Positions 22,472 to 34,237 of a stretch of DNA of 64,000 nt are shown here, piece after piece (position 1 is the first letter of the stretch; every line of letters starts with the position of its first letter). The stretch comes from Neofusicoccum parvum. Its lineage: Eukaryota > Ascomycota > Dothideomycetes > Botryosphaeriales > Botryosphaeriaceae. The notes beneath the pieces are model-generated. The model saw only the letters and a list, made by a program, of their open reading frames with translations, was not told the DNA's origin and did no database searches. The stretch spans positions 744,001-808,000 of the forward strand of contig CP087219.1 in assembly GCA_020912385.1 (NCBI GenBank), written 5' to 3'. A program made the translations under genes and the position numbers.

Positions 22472-22952
22472 GGTCAATAATGCACACTATGAATTGCGGA
22501 CTAAATTTCAGGTGTTTCCGCCTACTCTATAAACGTAGCACTTCTTTCTTCATGTAGAGTTCCAGTGAGCTAGGTCTTTGTCATAAACGTGTCCTCCTGT
22601 TTCTCGATAGGTTATTTACTGTAATGCCGAAAATGCGATGATAGATAAAAGAAGACAAGGGACATTGGGGAAATTAAGCCACAAACTGATGATATCTAAG
22701 ATATCAAGAGAGAAAGTAGATTTATGTGGAGTTCTTGTTGTTACTTCATACATGAAGCCAAAGGCCAAAGAGCAGAGATAATCTGCAGGGGATCGGAGAA
22801 GAGGTGGGAAAGAGAAATAGTAAAACGCCCTCACGCCTGTCATCAAATGCATCCCCAGAGATTCAATACACCACGACATCATATCCGCCCAGTTGTATCG
22901 TGTCCGTCGTCGATTCCATCAAGGTGTCGTTCTTATCTCCCAATCGTTGCCT
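22472..22952. other. Intergenic region 3' of ATG33
   Basis: AT-rich flank of the island, grading into normal composition near 22880. It should contain the ATG33 3' UTR. No other feature was seen. Confidence 0.4.
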
Positions 22953-23523
22953 TCAAGCACCATCGCCCCAGATGCCAATGACGCCCAGGGTGAAAGCCAG
23001 ACCGCTGATGGCGGCCCTGGCGCCCTCGGCGATCCTGGACTTCTCGACGCCGTTCCGTACCATCTCGCCGTTGACGTCGTCGCCCTTCTCCAGATCGACC
23101 CAGCTGCGCTCGCCGTTGCCGGAGGAGTCGTCTCGCAGATCGTCGTCGTGCTGGCGCAGGGCGTAGTCGACACCGCTGCCGGCAGCGGCGACGAGCGAGG
23201 TCCACAGCAGGTAGGGATGGCGGGCGCGCGAGGGCGAGAGGATAAAGGCGAGCGAGAGGGACGAGACGGCAGTGGCGGTGAGCAGGCGGACGTGGCGCTT
23301 AGCGGCGTACTGGATGGACAGGAAGGTGGTGTAGCCGTGGATGGCGGTGGGCAGCTCGAGAATGGCGGGGAGAGCAGTGGTGCTGAGCGTGTACGAGACG
23401 CCCTGCGGCTATCAGCATGCGGAGGAGTGGATGGATGCGGCGGCGAAAAGATGGCGGACTCACCGTCAGCAGGCCCAGGCTGATGGTGCCGACGAACTTG
23501 CAGAGGGCTACGGTGCGCGCCAT
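22953..23523 (-). CDS. atg33: Atg33-like mitochondrial outer-membrane mitophagy protein
   Basis: Small membrane protein related to Atg33, which in yeast sits in the mitochondrial outer membrane and promotes mitophagy, especially in stationary phase. There are two exons, 23523-23464 and 23402-22953, giving 169 residues. Visible features are an N-terminal hydrophobic helix (FVGTISLGLLT), a second hydrophobic pair (LLTATAVSSLSLAFILSPSRARHPYLLW, with the RHPYLL motif seen in Atg33) and a hydrophilic Asp/Glu-rich linker. A final helix follows (ISGLAFTLGVIGIWGDGA). The topology and both the RHPYLL and C-terminal GVIGIWG-type motifs support the call; overall identity to yeast looks low. It is transcribed divergently from SPS19 across a 483-bp gap. 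Confidence 0.75.
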
Positions 23524-23868
23524 GGTGCTTGGGAGGACGGGCTCCTCGTACAGCTGTGAGATTGGCGGGGCGGTGGGATGGGGTGAGATTGCTGGCGATG
23601 CGTGCTGGCGAAGCTGTTGCTGGCGGCCGTCTTCCTGGCTGCCGCCTTAGCCCCGCCAAGACCGCGGGCTCAGTGACGTGGGGTGCTCCGGATGCAGCAT
23701 CTCCGCAACGCGGCCTGCTGCCCTGGCAGCCCAGGAACACATTGCTCGACGATCACAGACGAAATGCAAAGTCGCAGCTATCGTCCTGCTGTCCAGGAAT
23801 TCTGCCGCGTGTTCCAGTCCAGCCAATGCGCCAGGCGCTATAGTAATCAGCGTGGTAGCGCCTGTGTG

Positions 23869-23874
23869 CCTCGG
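23869..23874. promoter_or_regulatory. CCTCGG, possible FarA/FarB fatty-acid response site
   Basis: A CCTCGG hexamer lies about 133 bp upstream of the SPS19 start codon, inside the ATG33/SPS19 shared intergenic region. This is the core bound by the Aspergillus fatty-acid regulators FarA and FarB and is enriched upstream of peroxisomal beta-oxidation genes. One hexamer can occur by chance, so only its location supports the call. A CCAAT box is at 23823-23827. Confidence 0.35.
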
Positions 23875-24006
23875 CCGTCGGTTGTTGCGACTCGCCGCAC
23901 CCCCAGCTGCACGACGACACCTCTAGCCTCAAGCTCCAAAGCTTCAAGCTGCGTCTCCGCACAGCAATACCCGAAGCGCCTCTTTTCCACTTCTTCACCA
24001 GCAAAC

Positions 24007-25311
24007 ATGCCCGTCCCCAAGTACGAGTACGTGAGCGACGTCTGGAGAGACGGAATCTTTGGTCGAGCCCCCCGCATTCCTCCACATGGCCCGACGTGCA
24101 GCATGCTGAGTAGTGTACCGTGTAGCAAACAAAGTCGTCTTCTGCACTGGCGGCGCGGGCTCCATCTGCAGCGCCCAAGTCCGCGCTCTCGTGCACCTGG
24201 GCGCCAACGCCGCCATCATCGGCCGCAGCATCGAGAAGACCCAGAATGCCGCTGCCGACATCGCCGCCGTCCGTCCTGGCGCAAAGGTGCTCGGCCTGGG
24301 AGGCGTCGATGTGAGGAAGCCCGAGGACCTGGCGGCCGCGGCCGAGCGGACCGCGAAGGAGCTGGGGAGCATCGACTTTGTGATGTGAGTTTCCACCAAC
24401 ATGTTTTCAGGGGCTTCGCGATGGCATTGCACTGTGGGAATGCTCGCGATTGCTCCGTTGGTTGCCGGTCTTACATGAGTCGTCGCTAACGCATCTCTTG
24501 CAGCGCCGGAGCGGCGGGGAACTTTCTGGCGCCCGTGAGCAGTCCTTCGCTTCTCTCGCTGCTGCAATGGCTCTCCTGACTGTTTGCAGATTTCGCAGCT
24601 GAGCCCGAATGCGATGAAGTCGGTTATCGACATCGATGTGCTGGGGTCGTACAACACTGTCAAGGCAACGCTCCCTTATCTACTTGAGTCAGCTGCGAAA
24701 CACAGGACTGACGGCAGGACTCGTAAGTGCACTCCCGCGAAATTGGCCCAGGACGGCGCCGATAGCATATTGCAAGACATGCATTTCGGCCGCCGAGCGC
24801 CGCCGACCCAGATTGAAAACTAATTGTTCCCGCCGCGCACGCAGCCCCGGCACACGGCACAGGCGGCCGCATTATTTTTGTGTCGGCCACTCTGCATTAC
24901 ACCGGCACCCCGATGCAGGCCCACGCCTCCGTTGCCAAAGCCGGCGTCGACGCGCTCTCCGCCGCGCTCTGCATCGAGCAAGGCCCGCTCGGAGTGACCT
25001 CCAATGTCATCGCCCCAGGCCCGATCGCGGGAACCGAGGGCATGCAGCGGCTGTCCAAACTCGATTCGGCAACTAACCCAGGAAGGGGTATCCCCAGCGG
25101 TCGGTGGGGCGCAGTTAAAGAGATTGCAGATGCAACCGTCTTCCTGTTCAGTGACGCCGCCAACTATGTGAACGGCGACGTTATAGTTGTGGACGGAGGA
25201 GCGTGGCGCATGCCGAGCACAGGACCTGGGCAGGAATTCCAGTACCCGGACTTCTTGATTAGCAATCAGGAAGTGACAGGTGTCAAGGGCGGTAAGAAGG
25301 CGAAGTTGTGA
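24007..25311 (+). CDS. sps19: Peroxisomal 2,4-dienoyl-CoA reductase (SPS19)
   Basis: NADPH-dependent short-chain reductase that removes double bonds at even positions so unsaturated fatty acids can pass through peroxisomal beta-oxidation. The exons are 24007-24061, 24126-24384, 24504-24534, 24590-24722 and 24845-25311, giving 314 residues. The Rossmann glycine motif is VVFCTGGAGSICSAQ, followed by IAGAAGNFLAP and VIDIDVLGSYNT, both highly characteristic of this family. SATLHYTGTPMQAHASVAKAG carries the active-site region and DVIVVDGGAW the last strand. The protein ends in AKL, a type 1 peroxisomal targeting signal. The first donor (GTCGAG) is weak, so the junction at residue 18/19 is the least certain; all other introns have strong signals. 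Its divergent neighbour is ATG33. Confidence 0.93.
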
Positions 25312-28300
25312 AGAAGCAGGGCAGATGTTCCTCGGAGCCGCATCCTCTGACGTCGGAAGCCCGCCACTGTCTTATGCAAAAGAATCGAAAAACAAGGCTA
25401 TGAATATTTCGAAGATGTCGCAATGCCCTATTTCCTTGCCAATTATAGTTTGTGCTTGTAGTATTAGCAAAGTTCATTGGTTGAATCCTGTTCGTGGTCC
25501 TGCCACCGATGCCTTACCCGAGGCCTTGTTGATCAATACCCGAAATTGCGACTCTAAAATAGCAACAGACGAAAGAACCTGGACACTTATCGTCGCCCTG
25601 TTATACTTGCTTTATGTGTTGTACTTCCGAGAAAAGACTTTTCGCAAAGCTCCACGGAATGTTCCTTCGGCCGAGTAGAGATGGGTACACAGTATCCCCT
25701 TGGCTCGGCGACACCCCCCTGCATCTCGGTTGTTGATGCAAGCTTGTCAGCAGACAGCATTGTGCGGTCCACCACATCGCAGAACCAGCGATGAGCATTG
25801 TCGAGGAATGGGCTAGAGGGAGCACATCCGTGGACGACACCCTCATACACATGCTTTGATGGACTCACTGACCAATGCAGCCGCCCGTCCCACACTGCTG
25901 GATGGTCTTGTTGCCGCGCGGGTGGGACAGAAAGCGGGGAACGTCGCATGGTCACTTTGCAGCTCACCCGCGTGCAACCGTGATCAACGACGACACATGC
26001 AAGGACCTACGCGACGCAGATCACCCTGTCGCGATTGTCGCAGCCAACCATTGGTGTTGAGCCTGCACGCAGCGACGCAAAGGTCGCGTACCAAAAGACG
26101 ATCGTCTCGGCGCGGCTGGGAGCCAAGGGAGAGCGGATGAAACTCTTGACAAATGGATAGCGAGCGCGGCGGAGACACGGCGGGGCAGAAGATGGACGAG
26201 AAAAACTAGAACACAAGTTCAGCCACACCTGTTACCTGGTGCACCCCGGCACAACTGGCAAAGCAAAGGGAGGATCTGAGATAGCGACCCGACGGGTCGC
26301 ATGGCGGGCGTCGCAATTTGGCAACGAGAGACCAGCATCCTGCCATCATTCCCGCGGCGCACAGATCCCCGGGGGATCTCGAATGACAGAAAAACCAAGC
26401 GGCTGGCGTCCCAGGCGGGCGCTATGGCTGGTGCCGCGCGCTCAGTGGTTGGAGGATTGCCCGTTGTGGATCTTGGTGTCGTCGAGTGAGGCGCCGGGCT
26501 TGCGGTCTCCTGAAAATCACAATCTCTGGCCGTGCTGGGAGGCTGAGCCCGGCGGAAAGCCTGAGGTCATCAGCCACGCCCAATGACGGCAATCCGTGCG
26601 CAGGCCTGCTGCAGCAAAAGCGAGCCATTGCAGGCCGACGTCCGAGACATGGCAGGAGATACACGTAGACAGTAGACAGCCTTCACCTTTTAATAGCGGG
26701 GCCAATGCGCGCGGCTTCGCCAGGCCGGCGACGGTCGTACGATGGCCTGCTCTGCTGCGGCACGCGGCGCAGAATCCACAACGGCCAGAACCGTCTCCAC
26801 GCCTGCCGGGCCATGCGAGCTGAGCCGGCCGCTTTCGCGGTCGCTTTGGAAGCGCGCGATGTCGTGACGCAGCTGCTTCGGCTTGGCGGAGCGGACGCCA
26901 GCAGCGGTAGAGCCGCGCCGAGCTCGAGCGGTGCCACCACCGCCGTTTGGCTAGGAGCAGAGGCCCATGGCAGCGGAACGCGTCGGTCGACCGCTCTCGG
27001 CGATAGGCTGGCCGTTGCGAGGGCATTCCTGGGCCAGCTGGGAGCGGCTCGGGCTCTGCATTTGCGTGGCTTGCGAGCAGCCCAATGCGGGCGGTCAGGA
27101 GAAGCGACTTCTGCATCGGGGCCGGCCACGCACGCTGTGAGTGGACGGAGTCATCCTGGGGCGTTTGCCACCGCGGGAACGGCGGGGAGGAGGCCTGATG
27201 GCTCCCACGCCGAGAGGCCTCCATGTGGGCGGGCGCGGTGCTCGTGATGCTGCGAGCGCTTGAGATGCGGCGGGGCAGCGCGCTCTTTGGGCCGTTGAGA
27301 GCGCTTGCTGGGAGTCGCGGTGCTGGCGGGCGGCACTTCTGCAAGCCCGCCTTGTGGCCTGCCCGGTAGCGCGTCCATTGAAGTTAGAGGCCTACGCGTG
27401 CGACGAACGGGCCATCCTTTGCGCAAGTGGCAGATCGCCAGCGTATGATCGGCAGCCAACTTGTGGCCAGCATCTGGAGGGCTGCCCAGCGAGGCGACAG
27501 CAGGTGCTGACTACTCTCCCGCAGCCCCCTTCTCCCCAGAGAAGCTCAATCTTCACTCTAACCTAACCAACTTGCTGATTGTCGCCGTTCTCGAAGCGCA
27601 GTCGCGCCTTCTCCACCTTCGTTGTTCCCTTTGTTTGTTTCCGACACTCGTTTCAACCCCAGCTCCACCTCCCAAGCCCAGCGCCCTGGGCAGCCGCCGT
27701 ATCGACGCCGCTATCGCTGCAGCTGCTCCCTCGCTCACGGCTCACGGCTCACGACCGCACGCTCGCTCGCCCCGCTGCGGCCGCCCTCCCTTCCTCGTGT
27801 CATGATATCAGCATTGCGCCGCTGCCCCCTCGAAACAACCCTCTAGCCAACGACGCCCAGCGCCCAGCGCCCTCGCTCACGTACGCTCACGACATCCGCT
27901 CGTGCGCTGCCACTTCCTCATTCCAGCGGAATAGTCGGATCTTGGGCTTCCCGGAAGAGCGATTTAGCGTTTGACGGTGCGTACTTCGTATTTTTTATTC
28001 CGCGAGCCGCGGGAGGGTGCGCGTCCATGAATGGCCTGGTGCATTGTGCTTGCTAGCCTCGCTTCCGGCCAAGCGCAGCTGCATGCGGGTGGTCCGAGCT
28101 GGCCCATGGAAACGCTTCCCGCCGACTCTCTCCCCAAACACCACTCCTCCGCACTCGCACTCAACCTCTCCACCTCAAATCCGGTCCCTCGCTGCGCAGG
28201 CCTCCCCCGCGCTCCTCACCCGCTCCTCCGCTCTCCGCGACGCGCGAGCCGACAATGCTAACGCTGGCCGAAGCTCTATCTCTTCACTGAGTCGGGGCTC

Positions 28301-28653
28301 CTTCGCGTACGTGTCGATCGCCTCGCCCACCTTTACCGCCGAAGCTCGTCGCGCTCTCGCTTGCCTCGAGTTTGCCCCGTTGGAATCCGCATTGGCATCA
28401 CCGGACAGCATCCGCCGCCAATAGCCTCGCTGAAAAACGGTCGTTCCCAGACGCTGCAGCCCCAAGCGATCCCCAGCCACCGCGACCGATCCGCCCGAAG
28501 TATCACCACCCCGGCACGGACGCATCGCACGAACGTTCTAGTCACCTGCCTGGGGGTATCTGTCAATCGCTGCGCACGCGGGCCCAGCCGACGTCTGAGG
28601 CGCCGCTATCAAAACACCCTCGCTCGCCACAATCGCTGCGGTCGCCAACCAAA
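25312..28653. other. Long intergenic region and WSC gene leader
   Basis: The 3.3 kb between SPS19 and the WSC gene hold several open frames, the longest on the minus strand at 26517-27344. All have low-complexity Arg/Pro/Ala composition and no family resemblance. The last kilobase (from about 27560) is CT-rich and probably the promoter and long 5' leader of the WSC gene. No RNA gene was found. Confidence 0.45.
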
Positions 28654-30243
28654 ATGATTTCTCACCCACTCTCACGCGCACAGCACCTGCTGCTGCTGTT
28701 CACCATCTTCGCTCACACTGCCACACGCGTCAACGCCCTCACGCAGACGTACTGCTCAACCCAGAACACCGGCACGGACAACCTGCAAGGTAATTGCTCT
28801 CCGGATCGCCCTGCTCCGAGATCATCTAACGCGATCTGCAGACACATACACCTACCAGTCTCTCGGCCACTGCCATGACGAGTGCAACAGCGACTATGCC
28901 TTCGCAATCGTGCAGGGAAAGAACTGCTGGTGTTCTAACTACATGCCCGCCGACACGCAGGATGTCAGCGATTGCGACACCACTTGCCCTGGCTATGGGT
29001 ACGAAAACTGCGGTAACTCGGACGACAACTTGTACGGCTACCTGAAGCTGGACCTCGCCGCCTCTGGAACCCAAGGCGCGTCATCTGCCTCGAGCACGTC
29101 TACCAAAGCTCAGACCACAACGGTAAGTTTGCAACGGGCGCGTAGGCCGACTTTTCCTTTACTGCACGGTCCACGCGTAGACGTGAACCTTTGGGTTTTA
29201 TCATCACTATCATTATTTTGTTCTTCGCTTCTTTTAATTCCGACGCTTCCCTAAGAACGTCATTTAACTTTCCTGATGCAGAGCTCTGCGGCAGCGCCGA
29301 CGTCTGCTCAGGCAACCACTGTGGTGCCCGACCCTGAAACTGTCGTTCAGACAGTTACTCAGTCGGCATCAGTGGTTGTTTCTTTCGTCACTGTATGAGG
29401 ACTCCTAGTGTCCCCTTACAGCTCCATCCACCCCGGGTTACCAGTCGCTGGATGCTAACTTCTTGTAGAAGTCCTCCACTTCGACTTCAGCCACGTCCAC
29501 GACCGAGTCCGACTCAACATCTTCCACCGCGGCGGCTACTACCTCATCATCCTCAAGCTCCTCAGAAGATTCATCATCATCATCATCATCTTCTACCCAT
29601 GTTACATCCCCCACTACCCAGGTTACCGTTGTTACCGTCGGCGGTTCTGTCGTTACCCAGACGGTTACTTCCATGCCATCTGCCGACGACTCTGGAAGTG
29701 GAAGCTCTCGCGCATCTGGAGGTCAGATTGCTGGCGCAGTTATCGGAGGTCTCGCAGGCCTTGCCCTGATTGCGGGAGCGGTCGTCTGGGCCCTCATGCT
29801 CATGCGGCGCAAACAAGAGCAGCAGGCTCGTGACGCCGAATCCGCCAATGGAGGCGTTACTCCGCAAAGGAATGTCAGCACGCTGAGTAGGACGGGCCTG
29901 CTCAGGTCTGGAGAGAAGGATTACACTGCAACCTTACCGCCTATCAACACCACCCGGCAAAGTTCAGACCCATCTGACACGATTACGCCTATCTCCGAAC
30001 GACGCAACAGTCGTCCGCTCTTCCATGATCAGCGCCTGAACCCCGAGCAGTTCATGAGCTTGGACAATGGCAGCCACGCCAGCATCATCTCAATCGAGGA
30101 CAACCGTGACTACACCAGGACGTTGAACGTAAGTTGCATGCCCACTCCCAGGAATTTTGAAGAGAACCACGAGTGATAACGTAGTGCGTGTCCAGGTCCG
30201 TAATCCCGATCCTCCCGAGCGTGCCTCACGCGACTCGTGGTAG
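28654..30243 (+). CDS. WSC-domain cell wall integrity sensor
   Basis: Plasma-membrane mechanosensor of the Wsc type, which reports wall stress to Rho1/PKC signalling. The exons are 28654-28789, 28842-29122, 29282-29392, 29469-30128 and 30196-30243, giving 411 residues. Order of parts: signal peptide (to about residue 28), one WSC domain (about 32-108) with eight Cys including SLGHCHDECNSDYAFAIVQG and CWCSNYMP. A Ser/Thr-rich stalk that would be O-mannosylated follows (about 110-260, with runs of seven or more Ser). Then come one transmembrane helix (about 264-288, AGAVIGGLAGLALIAGAVVWAL) and a basic-start cytoplasmic tail. The tail ends in DNRDYTRTLN joined to VRNPDPPE, the conserved terminal motif of Wsc proteins, which confirms the tiny last exon. 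Confidence 0.93.
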
Positions 30244-30964
30244 ACGGGGTTTCGCAGAGCGTTCCGGCCGAAAGCCCGTTTTCTCTTGCGCCTCGATACC
30301 CTCTCTTTCGTTCCATTGACGACTCATTAGCATTGGCGTTTTTGGGGTCTTAATTTCCTTTTTATCAGACACGCATCGACACGAATCTCGAACCTCTGGA
30401 TGCGCAAACCGACCAGGCCAAGTTCCCAGGATTCGCACTGGGAAAGACTTGGCAATTCTATCCTTCTGTACCATAGACTACTTCTTCTTCTCGCTGTGCT
30501 CAGCAAAGTACATAATTTTGGGGAGGAGTGTATGGACAAAACGGGACGGAACAATCGAGAACAGGGCGGATGTAATTCTTTAAACGGTTGCTCAGATTGG
30601 CAACACGGCCTGACAGCGGGCAGCAGTTTGCAGCGGGAGGTACCAGGATCAGGCAGAGCCTCGGTTGGATGGAGTAAGGCTTTGTTCAAGCGCGACCTGG
30701 GGAATGGTCGAAGAAAGTAATGGAACTTTTAAAAAATGGATCAACAAAAATAACCTCTCAACTTCACTGCAGCAATCGACGTGTGAGGGTGATTTACATG
30801 CAGTAGCGGTGATCTGACGGGCGAGGTGGATCGTGCGCCGCAACGGCCAGATGACGGCATTTTTCTGGTGCGCCGCTGCTCGACACAACACCATCGACAC
30901 TCATCCGTCCGAGCATGCCCCATTGACCGCTCCACGCTGCCCATTGAGCTAGCAACCGCGCAGG
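30244..30964. other. Intergenic region, nothing recognised
   Basis: This is the 3' UTR of the WSC gene and promoter of the TcdA-like gene. No supported feature was seen on either strand. Confidence 0.4.
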
Positions 30965-32604
30965 ATGTCTTCCTGGATCTCGAGGAGCACGTCCTCGCAC
31001 AATGCGCAGCTCGCTGCCACTGCCGTCGCGTCGGGCGCCCTCGCCGCAAGTCTCGTGCTTGGATACCAGGCCGCGCGGAGGAAATACAAGGTCGACAGCG
31101 TGAAGGCGCACATTCCGGCCCCCGGCCAGGACCACCCGACCACAAGGGTACGGCACTGTGCCCACCAGCTCCGTGCGCCTTGAGCGCTGACTGACGAAGC
31201 AAAGCTCACAGAATACGGCGCGGCGTCGGACCATGTCTTCGCTCCCAGCAAAGAGGACGAACGAAGCGTTGCTCTAGCCATACGGGCACGGTCCGGAGAC
31301 TACGACGACGGTACGGTCCCTCCCTTTGCTACCGGCTCGGCCCGCGCGCTTTGACTGACGGGACGGCGGTCTCAGATCTCATATTGGAACAGCTGGCACG
31401 GAACCGGGTGTTCCTGACAGACGAGGGGCTGGCGAAGCTGCGGTCGGCCTTCGTGATCGTGGTAGGGTGCGGCGGCGTGGGCTCACACGCGGTGGCGACG
31501 CTGACGCGGTCGGGCGTGTCGAAGCTGCGGCTCATCGACTTCGACCAGGTGACGCTGTCGTCGCTGAACCGGCACGCGGTGGCGACGCTGGCGGACGTGG
31601 GCACGCCCAAGGTGCACGCGATCCGCAAGCGCCTGGAGCAGGTGGCGCCGTGGACGCGCTTCGACTGCCGCAACGAGCTGTTCAGCGAGGCGGCCGCGCC
31701 GCGCCAGCTGGCCGACCTGGACGGCCAGAGGCCCGACTTCGTGATCGACGCCATCGACAACATCGACAGCAAGGTCGCCCTGCTGGCCTACTGCCGCCGC
31801 AACGGCATCCCCGTCGTCTCGTCCATGGGCGCCGGCTGCAAGTCGGACCCCACGCGCGTCTTCGTGGGCGACATCTCGGCCAGCACCGACGACCCGCTGT
31901 CGCGGTCGACGCGGCGCCGGCTGCGCGCCATGGGCATCAAGGACGGCATCCCCGTCGTCTTCTCGGGCGAGAAGACGGCCCCGGGCAAGGCGCAGCTGCT
32001 GCCGCTGCCCGAGGACGAGTTCAAGAAGGGCAGCGTGGGCGAGCTGGGCGTGCTGCCCGACTTCCGCGTGCGCATCCTGCCCGTGCTGGGCACCATGCCG
32101 GCCATCTTCGGCCTGTCGGTCGCCAACCACGTCATCCTGGAGATCACGGGCTACCCGCACGAGTACCTGCCGTCCAAGAGCAGGGACAAGCTGTACGACG
32201 GCGTGCTCGGCGCGCTGCAGGGCGCCGAGGAGCGCCTGGCGCGCCACCAGGGCCTCGACGCCGTGGGCCTGCGCATCCCCGTCTCCCAGGACGACGTCGG
32301 ATACCTGGTCGAGGAGGCGTGGCGCGGTAAGAGTGTCGTGACGGGCCTGTCGACCAGGCTCGCGCTCACAAGGTGGCGGAAGCCGCCGCAGGGAGAGGGT
32401 TTCTTGGACACGAGGTTTCCGGGGCAGAAGAACACGCTGCTGAAGCTGACGGATCTGGTGCTCATGACCAAGGAGGAGGTGGCGAGGCATGAGAAGGAGG
32501 TGTTGAAGGGAGAGAAGAGGCCGGAGGATCTGTATGACCCGGAGGTGGTGAAGCTGGTGGAGGAGAGGTTGGCTGAGGAGGCGGGTTTTCAGCAGTATAG
32601 GTAG
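30965..32604 (+). CDS. tRNA threonylcarbamoyladenosine dehydratase (TcdA/Tcd1-Tcd2 type)
   Basis: ATP-dependent E1-like enzyme that cyclises t6A at position 37 of ANN-decoding tRNAs to ct6A; the yeast forms Tcd1 and Tcd2 sit on the mitochondrial outer membrane. There are three exons, 30965-31147, 31205-31310 and 31376-32604, giving 505 residues. A single N-terminal helix (about 17-35, LAATAVASGALAASLVLGY) would anchor it. The ThiF nucleotide motif VVGCGGVGSH spans about 124-132, followed by LIDFDQVTLSSLNRHAVA (adenylation aspartate and Arg/His) and IDAIDNIDSKVALL. VVSSMGAGCKSDPTR is the usual catalytic-Cys region of this family. Length and anchor match fungal Tcd proteins. The third exon is markedly GC-rich. 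Confidence 0.93.
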
Positions 32605-33119
32605 GTGGTGATGGTTGTTGGTTGATGGGGCTAGGGATGTATGGAAAAAAGGATGCTGGTAGATATGGGCTGGACGATTGAATATACCATTGAATTAGAC
32701 TTACTGGATGCTTTTTTCTTCTCTTGCCTTGCTTGATGCGTTCCTTCAATTGGGACAGCTTTTCCTCTACCGCCATTTCTTTCGCGACCCACGTGCGGCT
32801 GGGATTACAAGTTCAATAGATGGGAGGTTCCTTTCGAAAGCCCGCAGTTGTGACTACACAATGCTTATTACTTGCACAACAGCCTTGTCTCTCTCTCTCC
32901 CAGATGCATCCAATCCCCGTGGGGAACCCCAACACAATGGCATTGTTTTTCAACACCTTCGCACCATCACCTACCATAAGACGGCACTGCACCGTCACCG
33001 ATCTCCAGAATCCAACAACTCTCAGTCAACAACCATCACAACAGCTTTCAGAACCATCTTACACAGCTACCATCACGCCCTCACAGCACTTACTCGCTTC
33101 CTCACTTCCAACCGCCACC
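32605..33119. other. Intergenic region, nothing recognised
   Basis: This is the 3' region of the TcdA-like gene and likely leader of the small Cys-rich ORF at 33120. Upstream in-frame codons exist from 32820 but their composition looks like an untranslated leader. Confidence 0.35.
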
Positions 33120-33242
33120 ATGCCCAACGGAATCTACTGGGATTGCTGCTGCTGCTCCACCTCCAATGATGGAGAGATTGAGGAGTGCCAGACATGCGGT
33201 CACTGCCCTGGCATGGAGGGTTGCTGTGAGTGGCACTGGTAG
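33120..33242 (+). CDS. Small cysteine-rich protein, 40 residues
   Basis: The ATG sits in an ideal context (GCCACCATGCC) and opens a 40-codon frame with nine cysteines. It starts IYWDCCCCST and continues EECQTCGHCPG and GCCEWHW. The pattern W-x-C..C, then C-x2-C-x2-C, then CC with flanking His and Trp suggests metal binding or a small zinc-ribbon-like fold. There is no signal peptide, so an effector or antimicrobial role is not indicated. The same frame is open upstream to 32820 without a better start, so a longer product cannot be excluded. I do not recognise the family. Confidence 0.5.
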   Translation: MPNGIYWDCCCCSTSNDGEIEECQTCGHCPGMEGCCEWHW

Positions 33243-34237
33243 GGGATAGGGATAGAGGAGCGGGTTGGTTTGTTCTTCATGTTTTGAGGCTGGACCTTGA
33301 GGCTTTGTTTGTGCTGTTGCTTTAGAAAACAATGGAAAGTGGTTTTTGAAATAAAGTGTGCGGCTGTGAAATAGCGGTGACGATGTTGTAATTTGTATGA
33401 AAGTGGATTGTTGGTACTAAGCGCGTCAAGTCAGCAGGATGCCTGCGTCAGTTATTGAAGCATTCGTCTGGAAGCAGAAGTACTTTGCTCGTATTACCAA
33501 AGCTATCGGGATCAGTTCTTTGACTGTCTATCAGCGAGACTTGTTCGAGTCGAAGCTGTCTATTTCCTTCACAACCAGTTCTTACATCTTTCATTCCTAA
33601 CCCACATCACATCCTACCTCTCCAGGCTCAACGGAGCACCACGGAACGAGATGAAGAGGCGGGTTGAGCAAAATCCGCGGGTGATATAGGTGACTGGGCG
33701 CGTTCCGTGGCACTCAGCACTTGCAGGTGGTGGTCAGAATGACGGTTGCGTTGTCAGAAGCCTATCATTACCTCAGTGCTCGCAGTCCGCGGCCAGTGCA
33801 GCATCGCAGATATTATAGACTTCGATTGGATCAACGTCGCGTGCGCGGCTCCGACGGAAGGCTTCGCACAGACGATTGTGCGGATGCCAAGATGGACGAG
33901 AGCATGGCTGGCGCCAGGAGGATAAGCAAATGATCAAGTTGCTGGGGGAACTCGGGGCTGGATGAGAAACGGGTGTGGTGTGTTGAACGGAGACCCCGTT
34001 ACTGTCAGTCTGCCGACTAGTCTTAATATACATGCTATCAAGTAGTAGGTGTCCAAGTTACGATTGCGTTTTTGCTCTTCGTCCCAAAAAGAAAATATTC
34101 CAACCCGTCCAAACGTAGTGCTTCCAATTCGTCCAATTTCCACCTCAACTCCCAACTTGCTCATCCCGTCAACCCCCCTTTCCTCTTCCCATCTCCCATT
34201 ACCGTTCCAAACTTCCTTCTCCGCCGTATCTAACCAA
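33243..34237. other. Convergent intergenic region, nothing recognised
   Basis: This is the space between the small Cys-rich ORF (+) and the Pol4 stop (-). No supported feature was found. Confidence 0.4.

Noticed and set aside
26517..27344. Minus-strand frame of 275 codons
   Set aside because: Low-complexity Arg/Ala/Pro composition, overlapping frames on the other strand and no family resemblance.
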